A stretch of 64,000 nt of DNA, taken from Pseudomonadota bacterium. GTDB lineage: Bacteria > Pseudomonadota > Gammaproteobacteria > Xanthomonadales > Xanthomonadaceae. The stretch is from contig JAFECB010000017.1 in assembly GCA_018242365.1 (NCBI GenBank), positions 248,001 to 312,000 of the forward strand. The letters are read 5' to 3'. Below the pieces are notes generated by a model. The model did not search any database and was not told the DNA's origin. It worked only from the letters and a program-made list of their open reading frames with translations. This document shows, one piece after another, positions 9,901-19,144 of this stretch; the first letter of the stretch is position 1, and every line of letters begins with the position of its first letter. The position numbers and the translations under genes were made by a program.

Positions 9901-12451
9901 GTCCCAGCCCGTAGCCCGACGGATCCGTCGCAGAGATATAGACGAAATTGGCGTCGGCCTGGATGTCCCCATAGGACAGGTTGACGTAGCTGCCGCGAAT
10001 GGCAACCGAGCCGTCATGGGTCGAGATGGTGAAATTGCCGAGCTTGACGCCATCATTGCCGCCGTCCAGCTCCAGATCCTTCAGCCCGGCATCAATCGTG
10101 AAATTGTTGCCGTAGATGCCCTGGGTGGCTTTGAAATCCAAGCCGCCGAATGACGTCGAGGCCGCGGTGATCGCTGCAGTATCGACGAAGGTGATATGGC
10201 CGCTGCCGGATCCGGAATGCATGGATGGATCCGCCACCATCGAGACGGAAGTATCCAGTCCGACCGCCGTCCCCAGCGCCTGATCGGCCACCACAATACC
10301 GTTGCTGTAGGCCCCCACCGATGCCGACGGGACGATCCAGCCCTCGCTGCCACCGAGATACCAGATGCCGGCCTGTACCGACGCCAGGCCCTGGACGCTC
10401 AGCAAGGTGTCGGCGGTGGTACTCAATTGCCCACCACCACCGGCACCGACGGCCTGGAAATCACTGCCATCATGGAGCGTGACGGTATTGCCGGAAACGA
10501 CAATGCTGCCGCCGTAGCTCGAAGGTCCCGGATAAGGACCGGCGCTGGTGCCGCCGATAGCGTGGAAGGTGCCGTACAGATCCACCACCGTGTCGCCGCG
10601 GATCGTGATGGTGCCGCCATCCCCATGGGTGGACGTCACCCCACCGTTGGCGGTCAGCGTGCCGGAGATGGTTGCCGAGTAGCCCGAATGCAGACTGATC
10701 GTGCCGCCGTCCACATCACCATTGGCAGTCATGATGCCGTCGACAGTCAGATATAACTGGGCGTCCAAGCTGATGGTGCCACCATTGGCCGTACCATCGG
10801 CATTGGCGAACCAAGTGGAATCGATGTCGATGGTGGTACCACTCAACACACCCACCGAGCCGCCGCTGCCGCTCATGCCGCGGACGTTGATGAAGGGATC
10901 GTATTCGGGATTGGCGGGCGTGACATCACCCAGATCCACCACGAACAGGTCCCCGATGATGCTGACCGCACCCCCATCCGTGGCACCGTAGGCCGATAGC
11001 ACGGCTTGCGAATACAAGGTTCCTGGGCCGCCTAACCATGGGATACGGCCACGATGCAGCAGGGTGTTAGGCGCGTCGATCTTGATGGTGCCGCCGGTGC
11101 CGCCACCGGATTCGGCCAGGATCCAGTTGTAATTCTCGAACCTGCTCCCGGACTTGATATCCACCAGCCCGGCATTGCCGCTGAACGAACTGGCCTGGAG
11201 CACCCCTGCGTTGTAGAAGAGATTTTGCACATCGATGGTGATCGTGCCGCCATTGCCGGCGCCCGCTTGGGCGGTGGCATCGATCCAGCCAAGTGAATCG
11301 TTGAGCGAACATACGCCGCCTGGCCCAACGCAGAGATGGGTGAATAGCTGGTAGGCCTTGATATCGACCGTGCCCGCGTTCATGCCAGTGCCGGAGGCAT
11401 TCGCGGCGACATAACCGGTCTTCCCGGAGATGCCGCCGATGTCCACATTACCCATGCCTGCATCGAGCACGATCGAGCCGGTTTGCGTAGACGTTGTTGC
11501 CGCACTGATCGAGCCACCGATCCAGATGCGGCCACCATTGCTGGCCTCGGTGAACAACGGCGTACCGGCAGGCTGACCAGCACCATCGGTCGTGGTGGTG
11601 CGCATTTCCACATGGCCGCCCGCCGCCGTGATGGCTCCGCTGTTCTCGATGCCGCCGAGGCAGGACGACGTGGTCATGCCGGCCGCGCAGCCGAAGGGCG
11701 CGGCATAGCCAAGCCCGGTCAGGGTGACGGTGGTCAGGCCATCATCGTAGAAATCCAGATTGACGCCACGCGCCGCACCGAATACCACGCTGCCAGCGGG
11801 GGCGCTGATGGTGGCGCCCGGCTGGTTTTCGATGCGCGCAGCCAGCAGGGCGATCGTGCCACCGGCCGCCGCAGTCAGCTGGCCCTGGTTGACGATCGGG
11901 GCACCGACGCCGACGGTTTCCGTGAAAATGTAGTGTGGATCCGCCAGCGCCGCGCCGTTAAGGAAATCCGTATCGTTGATGTCGAGCGTCGAGGCCACCA
12001 GCCCCCCGACATTGACCGCCGAACTGCTCCCGAACAGGATGCCGGCCGAATTGACGAGGAAGATGCTGCCATTGGCCGTGATTGTGCCCTGGATATAGGA
12101 CGGGCTCGGGCCATAGCCAATGCCGACCACCCGATTGAGGGTGACGCTGTCGGGCAAAATCTGATTGAACGTGAGAGTGGCACCACTAGCGACATTGAAG
12201 GACTCCCAGTTGATGATCGCGGTCTGCGAGCTCTGGGTGATCGTCATCGCGGTGCCGCCAGCACTCGGGTTCATCACCGGACCAACGTCGAGATCCGAGC
12301 TGGCCGTACCTGAGGCGACCGTGCCGCCACCCGGCAAGGTCTGGCTCCAGGCGGCCGGCGACAGCAACACCATGGCCAGCGCCAAGGCCAGCCGTTGGCG
12401 CCGCAACAAGCGGCGGCGCGAGGACTTGCGAGCGATCGTGGCCTTGCGCAT
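6965..12451 (-). CDS. Filamentous haemagglutinin-like exoprotein (TpsA), second paralogue
   Basis: A 1828-residue TpsA paralogue of the protein at 455-6853. I start it at MRKATIARKS because a GAGGGGG ribosome binding site lies about 6 bases upstream; an upstream in-frame start would overlap the transporter gene. The order is basic signal region, TPS domain with NSAGILFG (a variant of NPNG) at ~125-150, then a long beta-helix repeat region (SGGGDITISADGS and similar). A Ser-rich linker near residue 1770 stands where the paralogue has MBG. The C-terminal block is nearly the same as in the paralogue (NDWMKVRKKLNLVNCF...GGC, with C1816 and C1825). It begins 11 bases after the TpsB stop, so it is co-transcribed and probably translationally coupled. 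Confidence 0.9.
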   Translation of the reverse strand: MRKATIARKSSRRRLLRRQRLALALAMVLLSPAAWSQTLPGGGTVASGTASSDLDVGPVMNPSAGGTAMTITQSSQTAIINWESFNVASGATLTFNQILPDSVTLNRVVGIGYGPSPSYIQGTITANGSIFLVNSAGILFGSSSAVNVGGLVASTLDINDTDFLNGAALADPHYIFTETVGVGAPIVNQGQLTAAAGGTIALLAARIENQPGATISAPAGSVVFGAARGVNLDFYDDGLTTVTLTGLGYAAPFGCAAGMTTSSCLGGIENSGAITAAGGHVEMRTTTTDGAGQPAGTPLFTEASNGGRIWIGGSISAATTSTQTGSIVLDAGMGNVDIGGISGKTGYVAANASGTGMNAGTVDIKAYQLFTHLCVGPGGVCSLNDSLGWIDATAQAGAGNGGTITIDVQNLFYNAGVLQASSFSGNAGLVDIKSGSRFENYNWILAESGGGTGGTIKIDAPNTLLHRGRIPWLGGPGTLYSQAVLSAYGATDGGAVSIIGDLFVVDLGDVTPANPEYDPFINVRGMSGSGGSVGVLSGTTIDIDSTWFANADGTANGGTISLDAQLYLTVDGIMTANGDVDGGTISLHSGYSATISGTLTANGGVTSTHGDGGTITIRGDTVVDLYGTFHAIGGTSAGPYPGPSSYGGSIVVSGNTVTLHDGSDFQAVGAGGGGQLSTTADTLLSVQGLASVQAGIWYLGGSEGWIVPSASVGAYSNGIVVADQALGTAVGLDTSVSMVADPSMHSGSGSGHITFVDTAAITAASTSFGGLDFKATQGIYGNNFTIDAGLKDLELDGGNDGVKLGNFTISTHDGSVAIRGSYVNLSYGDIQADANFVYISATDPSGYGLGLTNMSILTSDGDITLNSTGSQGVGISASQIDSGGGDITISADPAGVYISGSSVASGIGDISIHADGSPYYGVWLQNSSVTSNNGTIMLSANGSQIGVLVNYHSTVDSGGGDITISADGSHDGLNINNYSTVDSGGGDITLSADGSVMGVKVVYHAAIDSDGGDITLSGDSASQYGVLVTRYSSVYSHGGAITVHADDSRGGISFWDATIDSEGGDILLAAENAYYNSGVRIRDSSIDGGNITMDADGSSFGVYAKGSTITAAGAVAMHADNGMGIWLTDSTITSDGDIALHAGNSVNGIQINYLTHISSAIGDIDIYGTTTTGAKGVQVYYSSITSTSGDISITGSGVSWGVDLWYADITTTTGAILANGISNGAYGNGVRVLHSDLSTTGGAIFLSGSSTGATSRGVRVWYSDLASGGGDIVVQGDGTLQGITLYHADLSSDGGSIQMTGTGGWYGLTVSTSNLLSDGGDILLGGSGDDSGVGLQLNTMVSSNGGDIEIVGHGGQSINSAGPNNVFGGVVIWNDSQVTSAGGDIYVLGTGANAGSFGVYLNDSGTALSSGGGVLTVAGDAAGTGLLLNADTSIDGGAGVVVLRAGNDGSSDAIVLGGQIASTTAVNLRPFDATDTLYLGSGNGFVLDKIEFSHIATPWLVLGSSLHQGAIQVLSDISFGGNLTLQNQGGSAGIHLAGALNVSGHTLGLLSGGDITQTSAGAITAESLLAIASGNVLLDAAANDVTGNTLAGSAGGDFNYQDVDALAIGNVSALGFNASSGAMTSQSVSGIWAGGGSGGPVGPPSGGGGDVLVLTQSGNLTLGADVHGTNIDLVAAGIFLNPDGHVLQVASSGSWRIWASTWEGEGRGGLVGSGPLPDLYGCAYLGACGAMVGNGNQFIYVQQPPVSVSSSEKSGRPVDILAEMEDGSTSSSSEASAKASGMCPMTDMVADVALAGSDPLGNDWMKVRKKLNLVNCFSNNRTGGCSGF

Positions 12452-12462
12452 GACCCACCCCC

Positions 12463-14139
12463 TCAAAACGCCTTCTGGATCGACCAAAACACCCGTGGAT
12501 TGCGATCACCACCATCGGTGACACCCGGACCGGTGCCGCGCCAGGCCACGCTCAGGCTCATGCTCACGTTGCCCGGCTTGCTCCAGCTGAATCCGATGCC
12601 ATAGCCACGCAGGCTGCGTCCGAGGTCCGGATCGAACACCCGCGGGCGGTGGAACAGGTCACCGTGGGCGGCGTCGTAGAAGACATACAGCGAGGTGGTC
12701 GGGCGCGGCGAATAGCGCAGTTCAAGCGAACCGATCCAGCCATCGTCGACCAGCACTTCGCCTGTCGCATAGGCGCGAACCGCCTTCGGTCCACCCAGCG
12801 ACAGTTTCTCGTACGGGTCCAGGTTGTGGTCCGCCCGCTGCAGCCCCAGGCTCATCAGCAAGGTCCACTTCGGGGCCAGGTATTGCAGGCGCGAGGCTTG
12901 CAGGGTGAACTTGGTGAAGCCGCCATCGGTACCGAAGCCGAACGGCGGCTGGTCCAGCAGCTTGGCCATCGGGTCACGCAGATCCAGCGTTCCCCGGTAG
13001 AGCTGGGTATTCAGGCTGTTGTAGCCACCTCCGCCGAACCGATCCCGATGCTCGAGCGACAGCGCCAGGCTGCCGCCATAAATCCGCTTGCGGGTCGTAA
13101 GCCCCACCGCCTCGAAACGATCGGTCAGGTCCTTGTTCTCGAGCGAACCGCGCAGCAGCAGGTTGAACGTGCGCTGGCGGATCAGTGGGTAGCTGAACGA
13201 CAGATCGACCACATTGCCCACGCCGGTCGGCTTCAGCGGCGCGAACGGCCCGCCCAGCTCGTATTGCACCCGCGCCAGCCCGCCGCTGATCCGCAGGCCT
13301 TGATAACCGACGGGCGTTTCATAGGAAATCCGCCCGAACATGGTGTGCATGCCCTGCGCGGCCATGATCCGCAGGTCGAGATTGTCACCGCGGTCGAACG
13401 GGCTGGCCCAGCGCATGGAGCCGCTCAGGCGCAGCCGGCCGGAATCGCGGGTGCCGTTGTTGTCCAGGCCGAGCATGAACTGGAAACGATCACGCGGGGC
13501 AACCTGCACGCGCAGGTCGTTGGTGCCTGATGCCGAGCCGACCGTCACCGAGGACTGTGGCTTGATACCCGGCAAGTCGGACAGCAGCAGCATCGCCCGC
13601 TCGTAGTCCTTGGTGTTCAGCGGCTCGCCCGACTTGAGCACGGCCAGCATCCCGGCCACCTGTTCCCGATGGATCGGGGCACCCGGCGCAATCTCGATAT
13701 CGGTAACCCCCAGCTTGCCTTCCAGCACGCTGAGCTTGATCCGCCCGTCGACCACCTCCTGCACAGGCACGAATACCTGTGCCAGCCCGTAGCCATGCCG
13801 CGCATATACGGCCGCTGCCTTGTTGCTGAGTTGCTGGAGGTCGGCGAAGGTCACCGATTTGCCGATCATGTCGGCTACCGCCGCCTGCAACTCCGACTCC
13901 GGCACCAGGGTCACCCCGACAAACTCGACGCCCTGCAACACGAAGCTGGACTGCGCTTGCTGCGCCATCTGCGGTTCCGGCAGGGTCTGCGCCTGTTGCG
14001 GGGTCGTCGTCTGCTGCGGGCCTGCTGCCTCAGTCGCGAACGCCTGCGTCGCCGGCAAGGCCAGCGCCAGTGCAACGGCGAGCAGCGACCTGCGCGATAC
14101 GCCACGGCGAACGCTGCAATCGTCAGTACGGATAGCCAT
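12463..14139 (-). CDS. TpsB/FhaC-type outer-membrane transporter
   Basis: This is the pore partner of two-partner secretion; it recognises the TPS domain in the periplasm and exports the exoprotein. I place the start at MAIRTDD: GAGGGG sits 6 bases before this ATG, whereas the ATG two codons upstream touches it. A signal peptide (RRSLLAVALALALPATQAFA) is followed by a Gln/Pro-rich stretch. A POTRA_2 domain (FVLQGVEFVGVTLVPESEL, ~80-160) and a ShlB/FhaC beta-barrel to the end follow. The terminal residue is Phe (WSIQKAF), as usual for barrel proteins. It sits between the CHAT gene (32 bases upstream) and the first exoprotein (11 bases downstream), so one transporter probably serves both exoproteins. 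Confidence 0.93.
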   Translation of the reverse strand: MAIRTDDCSVRRGVSRRSLLAVALALALPATQAFATEAAGPQQTTTPQQAQTLPEPQMAQQAQSSFVLQGVEFVGVTLVPESELQAAVADMIGKSVTFADLQQLSNKAAAVYARHGYGLAQVFVPVQEVVDGRIKLSVLEGKLGVTDIEIAPGAPIHREQVAGMLAVLKSGEPLNTKDYERAMLLLSDLPGIKPQSSVTVGSASGTNDLRVQVAPRDRFQFMLGLDNNGTRDSGRLRLSGSMRWASPFDRGDNLDLRIMAAQGMHTMFGRISYETPVGYQGLRISGGLARVQYELGGPFAPLKPTGVGNVVDLSFSYPLIRQRTFNLLLRGSLENKDLTDRFEAVGLTTRKRIYGGSLALSLEHRDRFGGGGYNSLNTQLYRGTLDLRDPMAKLLDQPPFGFGTDGGFTKFTLQASRLQYLAPKWTLLMSLGLQRADHNLDPYEKLSLGGPKAVRAYATGEVLVDDGWIGSLELRYSPRPTTSLYVFYDAAHGDLFHRPRVFDPDLGRSLRGYGIGFSWSKPGNVSMSLSVAWRGTGPGVTDGGDRNPRVFWSIQKAF

Positions 14140-14171
14140 CGTCATCCCCTCGTTGCGTTCCGGAAACCCGC

Positions 14172-16412
14172 TCACCGCGCCACCCGCAGCCGCCAATTGC
14201 CGATCAGGTTGAACGGCGCCCAGTAGTACGGATGCGCCGTCGCCGGATTGGCCAGCACTGCCCGCTGCGCATCGCGCATCGCATCCTGGGCCGTGGTGCC
14301 GTGGGACAGATCGCCGTAGAACGTCGTCATCAGTTTTTCGGTTGCCGCATCCGACACCGGCCACAGCGACACCATCAGGCTGGAAGTACCGGCGGACAGG
14401 AACGCACGGGTGAAGCCGAGCACTTCGTCACCATCCTCCACCTTGCCCAGGCCCGATTCGCAGGCCGACAGCGCCAGCAGCGACACTCCATCCAGGTGCA
14501 TGCCCATCACGTCCTTGGCTTCCAGATAGGCCGGCTGGCCGTTGCCATCGGTGAACAGCACCTTGGAGTGCAGCGGGTCCAGCGGATCGACCATGGCATG
14601 CGCCGCCACATGCACGAGTTGCGCCTGCGGGGCGTACTCGTCGAAATTGCCCAGCGTGGCCTGCGCGCCGAAGAACAGACGGGCGCCCGGGAAATCCTGC
14701 GCCAGCATCCGCACTTCATGTTCGGCACCCGGCAACGGGATGGCCACCGAGGGATCGACGGTCGGATTGCCCAAGCCCAGCAATTGCGGCTGTGCCAAGG
14801 GCGCATGCGCGGCGAGGCGCGCAGCGATACTGACCGATGGCGCGATCGAGACCGGGTTGCGCTCGATCAGGTATTTACCGTCCAGCCGCAGCGCCTGGAA
14901 CGGCAGGTAGTGCAGCGGCCCGTGCGGGACGATGATCAGCCGCTTGCCGGCCGGGATCTGCAAGGGCGCCAGCAGCAGCCGGCCGATCTGGTCGGCGGCG
15001 GCCGCGATGCTCGGGTTGCGGCCGATCAAGGCATTGCGATAAGCCTCCACCAGTCGGTTCAGGTCGGCCCGCGGCAACGCGGAGGGGAAGTGGACCTCAC
15101 GCACGCCGTCATGAGTCAGCACCCACGCCACCAGATGATCCGGCAAGGTGTGGAAGGCCACCACCGCCTCGTCCGGTGCAAGGCCGGCGCGCAGGGCCTG
15201 CACGTCGAGCGCGGTGGTCTCGGTCGCACTCAGGTCGGCGCGACCGGCGATCGAATCGAGCAGCGCACGGGCGCGGCTGCGTTCGCTGATGTCGAAGGCG
15301 CGCTCGACCTGGCCCAGCTTGTCATGCAGGGCGATGGCGCGCTCGAACGCCTCTTGCGCGTCGGAGAACAAGCCCATCTTGAACTCGTCGCTGCGGAAGC
15401 GGGCGCGGGCGCGCTCGAATTCGGTCAGCGCTTCATCGAGGGAATTGGCAGCGTCGGTCTCATCGCCCATTGCCGCCTGGCTGCGTGACATGCCGTCCAG
15501 CGCCCAGGCGCGATAGAACACGCCATCGCCGGCCGCGTCGTCCACCGGCATGGCGGCCAATTGCTGGTACACCGCAAGCGCCTGCTGCGGCTGGCGTTCT
15601 GCGAGCAGGAGCTTGCCGCGCGTACGCGCCAGTTGCGCGCGCTGGGCGCGGCTGTCGGGCTCGGGAATCGCGTCCAGCGTGGAGCGTGCACGTGCAAGGT
15701 CGCCCGACTGGATCAGCGCATTGGCCAGCGAGGCCTGCACCAAGGGGCGGAAGCGCGGCGAGCTCTCGCCGCTGGCCTGGTCGTAATAGGCAATCGCCTC
15801 GGGATAGCGGCCCTGGCGGGCACGCACGTCGCCGAGGATCTTGTTTGCAGGGCCAATGACCATCGTCGGCTCCTGTCCCGGATAGCGCAGGGCCAAGGTG
15901 GCGAATTGTTCGGCGCGTTCAAGTTGCCCGGCATAGCTGAAGGCGATCGCCAGATCGCGGTAGGCCTTGCCCAGCAGGTCAGGGTTCCCGGATTCCAGCG
16001 CCACATGCAGGGCCATGCTGGCCGCCCGCGCACTTTCCCGCAGCTCGCCCAGATCCGCCAGTTCCACCGCCTGGCTGCAGTAGGAATAGCCATCGAGCTT
16101 GACCCGTTCGCGGGCATACAGGGCAGCGCCTTCGGCCGCCAGCGACAAGGCGGTGTCGGCGTCCTGCAGCCGCGCCATCGCCTCCAAGGCTTCGCGCGAA
16201 CCATTGTTGGCGGCCTGTGCCGATGCCGGCGGTGCTGCTTGCCGCTGTGCTGGTGCGGGTACCGCAGCCGATGTGGCAGACAGTCCTGCCGTCGCCAGCA
16301 ATGCCCCATCCGGGGCACAGCCCGCTGCGGCGTTACCGCATGCAAACAGGCTGGTGAAGGCCAGCGTGAGGAGACCCGTCACCCCACGGCGCGATACGGT
16401 GGCTTTTCGCAT
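14172..16412 (-). CDS. Exported TPR-CHAT protein (caspase-like)
   Basis: A 746-residue protein. An N-terminal export signal (RRGVTGLLTLAFTSLFACGNAAA) contains a possible but imperfect lipobox (LFAC). Residues ~65-390 are helical TPR-like repeats. Residues ~430-746 form a CHAT domain, a caspase/separase-related cysteine protease fold. The expected dyad is visible: His605 in HVAAHA and Cys651 in LSACESG, so it is probably active. The family is best known from cyanobacteria and from CRISPR-linked and gasdermin-linked proteases. Here it is the first gene of a TpsB-TpsA-TpsA operon, which suggests processing, release or quality control of the exoproteins in the periplasm or outer membrane. That role is inference. 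GGAG lies ~9 bases before the ATG. Confidence 0.85.
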   Translation of the reverse strand: MRKATVSRRGVTGLLTLAFTSLFACGNAAAGCAPDGALLATAGLSATSAAVPAPAQRQAAPPASAQAANNGSREALEAMARLQDADTALSLAAEGAALYARERVKLDGYSYCSQAVELADLGELRESARAASMALHVALESGNPDLLGKAYRDLAIAFSYAGQLERAEQFATLALRYPGQEPTMVIGPANKILGDVRARQGRYPEAIAYYDQASGESSPRFRPLVQASLANALIQSGDLARARSTLDAIPEPDSRAQRAQLARTRGKLLLAERQPQQALAVYQQLAAMPVDDAAGDGVFYRAWALDGMSRSQAAMGDETDAANSLDEALTEFERARARFRSDEFKMGLFSDAQEAFERAIALHDKLGQVERAFDISERSRARALLDSIAGRADLSATETTALDVQALRAGLAPDEAVVAFHTLPDHLVAWVLTHDGVREVHFPSALPRADLNRLVEAYRNALIGRNPSIAAAADQIGRLLLAPLQIPAGKRLIIVPHGPLHYLPFQALRLDGKYLIERNPVSIAPSVSIAARLAAHAPLAQPQLLGLGNPTVDPSVAIPLPGAEHEVRMLAQDFPGARLFFGAQATLGNFDEYAPQAQLVHVAAHAMVDPLDPLHSKVLFTDGNGQPAYLEAKDVMGMHLDGVSLLALSACESGLGKVEDGDEVLGFTRAFLSAGTSSLMVSLWPVSDAATEKLMTTFYGDLSHGTTAQDAMRDAQRAVLANPATAHPYYWAPFNLIGNWRLRVAR

Positions 16413-16793
16413 GAGCTAGCACTCCACTGCCAACGCGCATGCAGGGGATGCGCGAATGAGATGCAGTCCGCATGCGGTCGAAAAACAAAGGAGTGGCAAG
16501 CTCAGGCAATGCGAATCAGCAACAACTCAGCAACATCAATGACTGATCCGTGCAGGCCGCGACCGGAACCATACCGGCGTGGCGCAATCCGACAAGTCCG
16601 AATGGGACTCGCTCGACACATCCCTGGGCCAACCGACTCCATCCCCCCCCGACTTCCGCCTGCCTGACTCCCCGCCTTGAGCGTACTCCACCAGCCAGCC
16701 CTAGGCGAGTCCCTGAGTACTGGAACGACACCGGCAGTGAAAACAGGCCAATACAGGCCCGGGGGTTGGAATGCGCAGGCTGCCGCCCTCGCT
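16413..16793. other. Gap between secretion operon and argH
   Basis: No gene is supported. Several frames are open on both strands, as usual at this GC content, but they lack motifs and good starts. The promoter of the minus-strand CHAT operon should lie near 16413-16520; I cannot point to a convincing -35/-10 pair. No clear terminator for argH was found. Confidence 0.4.
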
Positions 16794-18089
16794 TCAGCCC
16801 AAGCCCTCCCAACGCGTACGCAACAGGTCCAGGCGCAAGTCGGCGGCCGCGCCCGGCGAGGTGCGCGCCGCCAGCGAGCCTTCCGGCGTGCGCCCCTGCC
16901 CGGCGCTGTCGGCTGCCGCAGCCGCAGCCCTGTAGGCATCGCGAAATGGAATACCAGCCAGTGCGGCTTCGACCGCCACGTCGGTGGCGTACATGCCGGA
17001 ATCGATGGCGGCACGCAGGCGATCCTGCCGCCATTCCAGGTTGGCCAACAGCGCTGGCAACAGCTCCAGTGCAGCCAAGCCACGACCAAACCCATGGAAA
17101 ATCGCACCCTTGCTGGCCTGCAAGTCGCGGTGATAACCCGATGGCAACGACAGCAATTGTTCGATCTCGGTACGCGCCGCCGCTACGCTGGCGTGGGTAG
17201 CGCGCATCAGTTCGATCACGTCGGGATTGCGCTTGTTCGGCATGATCGAGCTGCCGGTGGTGTACTGCGCCGGCAAGGCGATGAAACCGAACTCGGCACT
17301 GGTGAACAAGGACAGGTCCCAGGCAATCCGGCGCAGGTCGAGCGTGGCGCTACCCAGTGCCTCCAGCGCCGCCAATTCGAACTTCCCGCGCGAAAGCTGG
17401 GCGTAGATCGGCGATACCTGCATCCGCGCAAACCCCAGCGCGGCGGTGGTGTGCTCGCGATCGAGCGGCAGGTTGACGCCGTAACCGGCAGCCGTTCCCA
17501 GTGGATTGCAGTCCACCAGCTTGAGGGTATCGGTGGCGCGAATGCTGTTGTCGATAAAGGCCTCGGCCCAGCCTGCCCACCACATGCCTGCCGACGAGAC
17601 CACCGCACGCTGGAGATGGGTGTAGCCGGGAATCGGCAAGGATTGCTCGGCCTCGGCACGATCCAGCGCCACCTTGGCGACCGTCCGGCTCAATGCCGCG
17701 ACGCGTTCCAGCTTTTCCTTCAGCCACAAGCGCGTGGCAACAAGAATCTGGTCATTGCGGCTGCGGCCGGTGTGGATTTTCTTGCCCGCCTCGCCCAGCC
17801 GCTCGGTCAGGCGCGACTCGATGGCGGAATGGCCGTCCTCGAAGCGGCCGTCGAGGACGAAGCCGCCACTGCGGAAGTCATCGGCGAGCAGGTTCAACTC
17901 GCGCTTCAAGCCGGCCAGCTCATCCGACGTGAGGATGCCGACATGCTGCAAGCCTTCCGCGTGTGCTGCACTGGCCGCGATGTCGTGCAGGAAGAATTCG
18001 CGATCGAGGATGACGTCATCGCCCGCCAGAAACGCCTGAATCTGGGCATCGACAGCGATACCGGGTTTTTGCCAAAGCAGGTCGGACAC
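16794..18089 (-). CDS. argH: Argininosuccinate lyase
   Basis: Cleaves argininosuccinate to arginine and fumarate, the last step of arginine synthesis; cytoplasmic tetramer of the fumarase/aspartase superfamily. The signature [12 protein letters not shown] is present, with the flexible catalytic-serine loop just before it, and the N-terminal part carries TGRSRNDQ. I choose a GTG start ([10 protein letters not shown]), because GGAGG lies 4 bases upstream and the family begins with a similar LLWQKPG; an ATG five codons earlier would place that site inside the gene. The protein is 431 residues. It is the last arg gene, separated from argC by a REP pair that may affect how much transcript reaches it. 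Confidence 0.95.
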   Translation of the reverse strand: MSDLLWQKPGIAVDAQIQAFLAGDDVILDREFFLHDIAASAAHAEGLQHVGILTSDELAGLKRELNLLADDFRSGGFVLDGRFEDGHSAIESRLTERLGEAGKKIHTGRSRNDQILVATRLWLKEKLERVAALSRTVAKVALDRAEAEQSLPIPGYTHLQRAVVSSAGMWWAGWAEAFIDNSIRATDTLKLVDCNPLGTAAGYGVNLPLDREHTTAALGFARMQVSPIYAQLSRGKFELAALEALGSATLDLRRIAWDLSLFTSAEFGFIALPAQYTTGSSIMPNKRNPDVIELMRATHASVAAARTEIEQLLSLPSGYHRDLQASKGAIFHGFGRGLAALELLPALLANLEWRQDRLRAAIDSGMYATDVAVEAALAGIPFRDAYRAAAAAADSAGQGRTPEGSLAARTSPGAAADLRLDLLRTRWEGLG

Positions 18090-18110
18090 GTTGCCTCCAG
18101 GCATTGCTGT

Positions 18111-18201
18111 TGTAGGAGCGCACCGCAGGGGCGCGATGCGTTTCTGCGGGAGCGATCGCCGGGGCATGGAAGGTATCGCGCCCCTGCGGTGCGCTCCTAC
18201 A
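18111..18201. repeat. Inverted pair of GTAG-type REP elements
   Basis: Two inverted copies of a ~27-base unit that begins TGTAGGAGCGCACCGC and ends GGGGCGCGAT face each other across a ~37-base spacer. They can form a long hairpin in the arg mRNA between argC and argH. The GTAG tetranucleotide at the unit end is typical of REPs mobilised by RAYT (TnpA-REP) transposases, as in the Stenotrophomonas SMAG elements. The same unit recurs at 26258-26330, 30671-30820 and 58083-58109. The right unit overlaps the argC stop codon. Confidence 0.9.
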
Positions 18202-19144
18202 GTGGAATCCCGATGAACTCATTGAAACCAAACGCGCGGTTGAGGTTCTGCAAGGCCTGCGTGGCCGCACCCTTCAACAGGTTGTCTTCGGTCGCCACCA
18301 CCACCAGACGCTGGCCGTCGCTGGACAGGGTGAAACCACCGATCTCGACGTGGTGCCTGCCGGCGATGCGGCTGACCCAGGGCGCTTCGTCCTGCACCCG
18401 CACCAGTGGCTCGTCCGCATACCTGCCGCGATAGCGTGCCAGCACTTCTTCGCGCTCGAACGGCATCGACAAGTGCAGATTGGCGGTCAGGGTGATGCCG
18501 CGAAAATGCGGCGCGACGTGCGGCATGAACTCCACCGGATGCGCCAATTGCCGGGACACTTCGCGCTCGTGCACATGCCCAGTCAGTGCGTACGGCATCA
18601 GGTTGTCGCGCAGAAGCTCAGGGTTGTTCTTGTCCGAAGGCGTGGTGCCGGCACCGGAATAGCCGCTCACGCCGAAGCACTGCACCGGGCCATCCAGGAC
18701 ATCCAGCATCGGTGCAATGGCCAGCTGCATCGCAGTGGCGTAGCAACCGGGATTGCTGATCCGGCGCTGATCGGCGTAGAGACCACGCGTCAACTCCGGC
18801 AAGCCGTAGTACCAGCGTGGGTCGAAGCGATGATCGGCCGACAGGTCCACGATGACCGGGGCCACGCCCGCCGCATCGAAGGTGTCAACAATCGCGCCGG
18901 CCTTGCCATTGGGCAGGGCCAGGATCACTGCATCGACCCCCGGCGCAGGCAATGCATCATGCGCAGGATTGGAATACCGCAGCTCACCGATGAAGCCAGG
19001 GTTGTGGTCGGCCACGCGCTGGCCGTCCAGTTCGCGCGAGGTCACGAAGGCCAGCTCGAACCGTGGATGTGCTGCCAGCAGCTTGATCAACTCGGCGCCG
19101 GTATGACCACGTGCACCGACCAGACCTACCTTGATCGCATTCAC
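18197..19144 (-). CDS. argC: N-acetyl-gamma-glutamyl-phosphate reductase
   Basis: Reduces N-acetylglutamyl phosphate with NADPH to the semialdehyde, the third step of the acetylated arginine route. An N-terminal Rossmann motif ([15 protein letters not shown]) is followed by the catalytic-cysteine segment [11 protein letters not shown] use a GTG start: GGAGGAG lies 5 bases upstream, and the GTG overlaps the argAB stop by four bases (GTGA), indicating translational coupling. The protein has 315 residues, normal for the family. The TAG stop is the TAG of the GTAG in a REP unit, so the last residues (GIPL) border that repeat. Confidence 0.95.
   Translation of the reverse strand: MNAIKVGLVGARGHTGAELIKLLAAHPRFELAFVTSRELDGQRVADHNPGFIGELRYSNPAHDALPAPGVDAVILALPNGKAGAIVDTFDAAGVAPVIVDLSADHRFDPRWYYGLPELTRGLYADQRRISNPGCYATAMQLAIAPMLDVLDGPVQCFGVSGYSGAGTTPSDKNNPELLRDNLMPYALTGHVHEREVSRQLAHPVEFMPHVAPHFRGITLTANLHLSMPFEREEVLARYRGRYADEPLVRVQDEAPWVSRIAGRHHVEIGGFTLSSDGQRLVVVATEDNLLKGAATQALQNLNRAFGFNEFIGIPL

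Noticed and set aside
18090-18167. Longer ArgH that begins inside the REP element
   Set aside because: The extra N-terminus ([15 protein letters not shown]) is translated repeat sequence, and a good GGAGG-GTG start exists at 18089.
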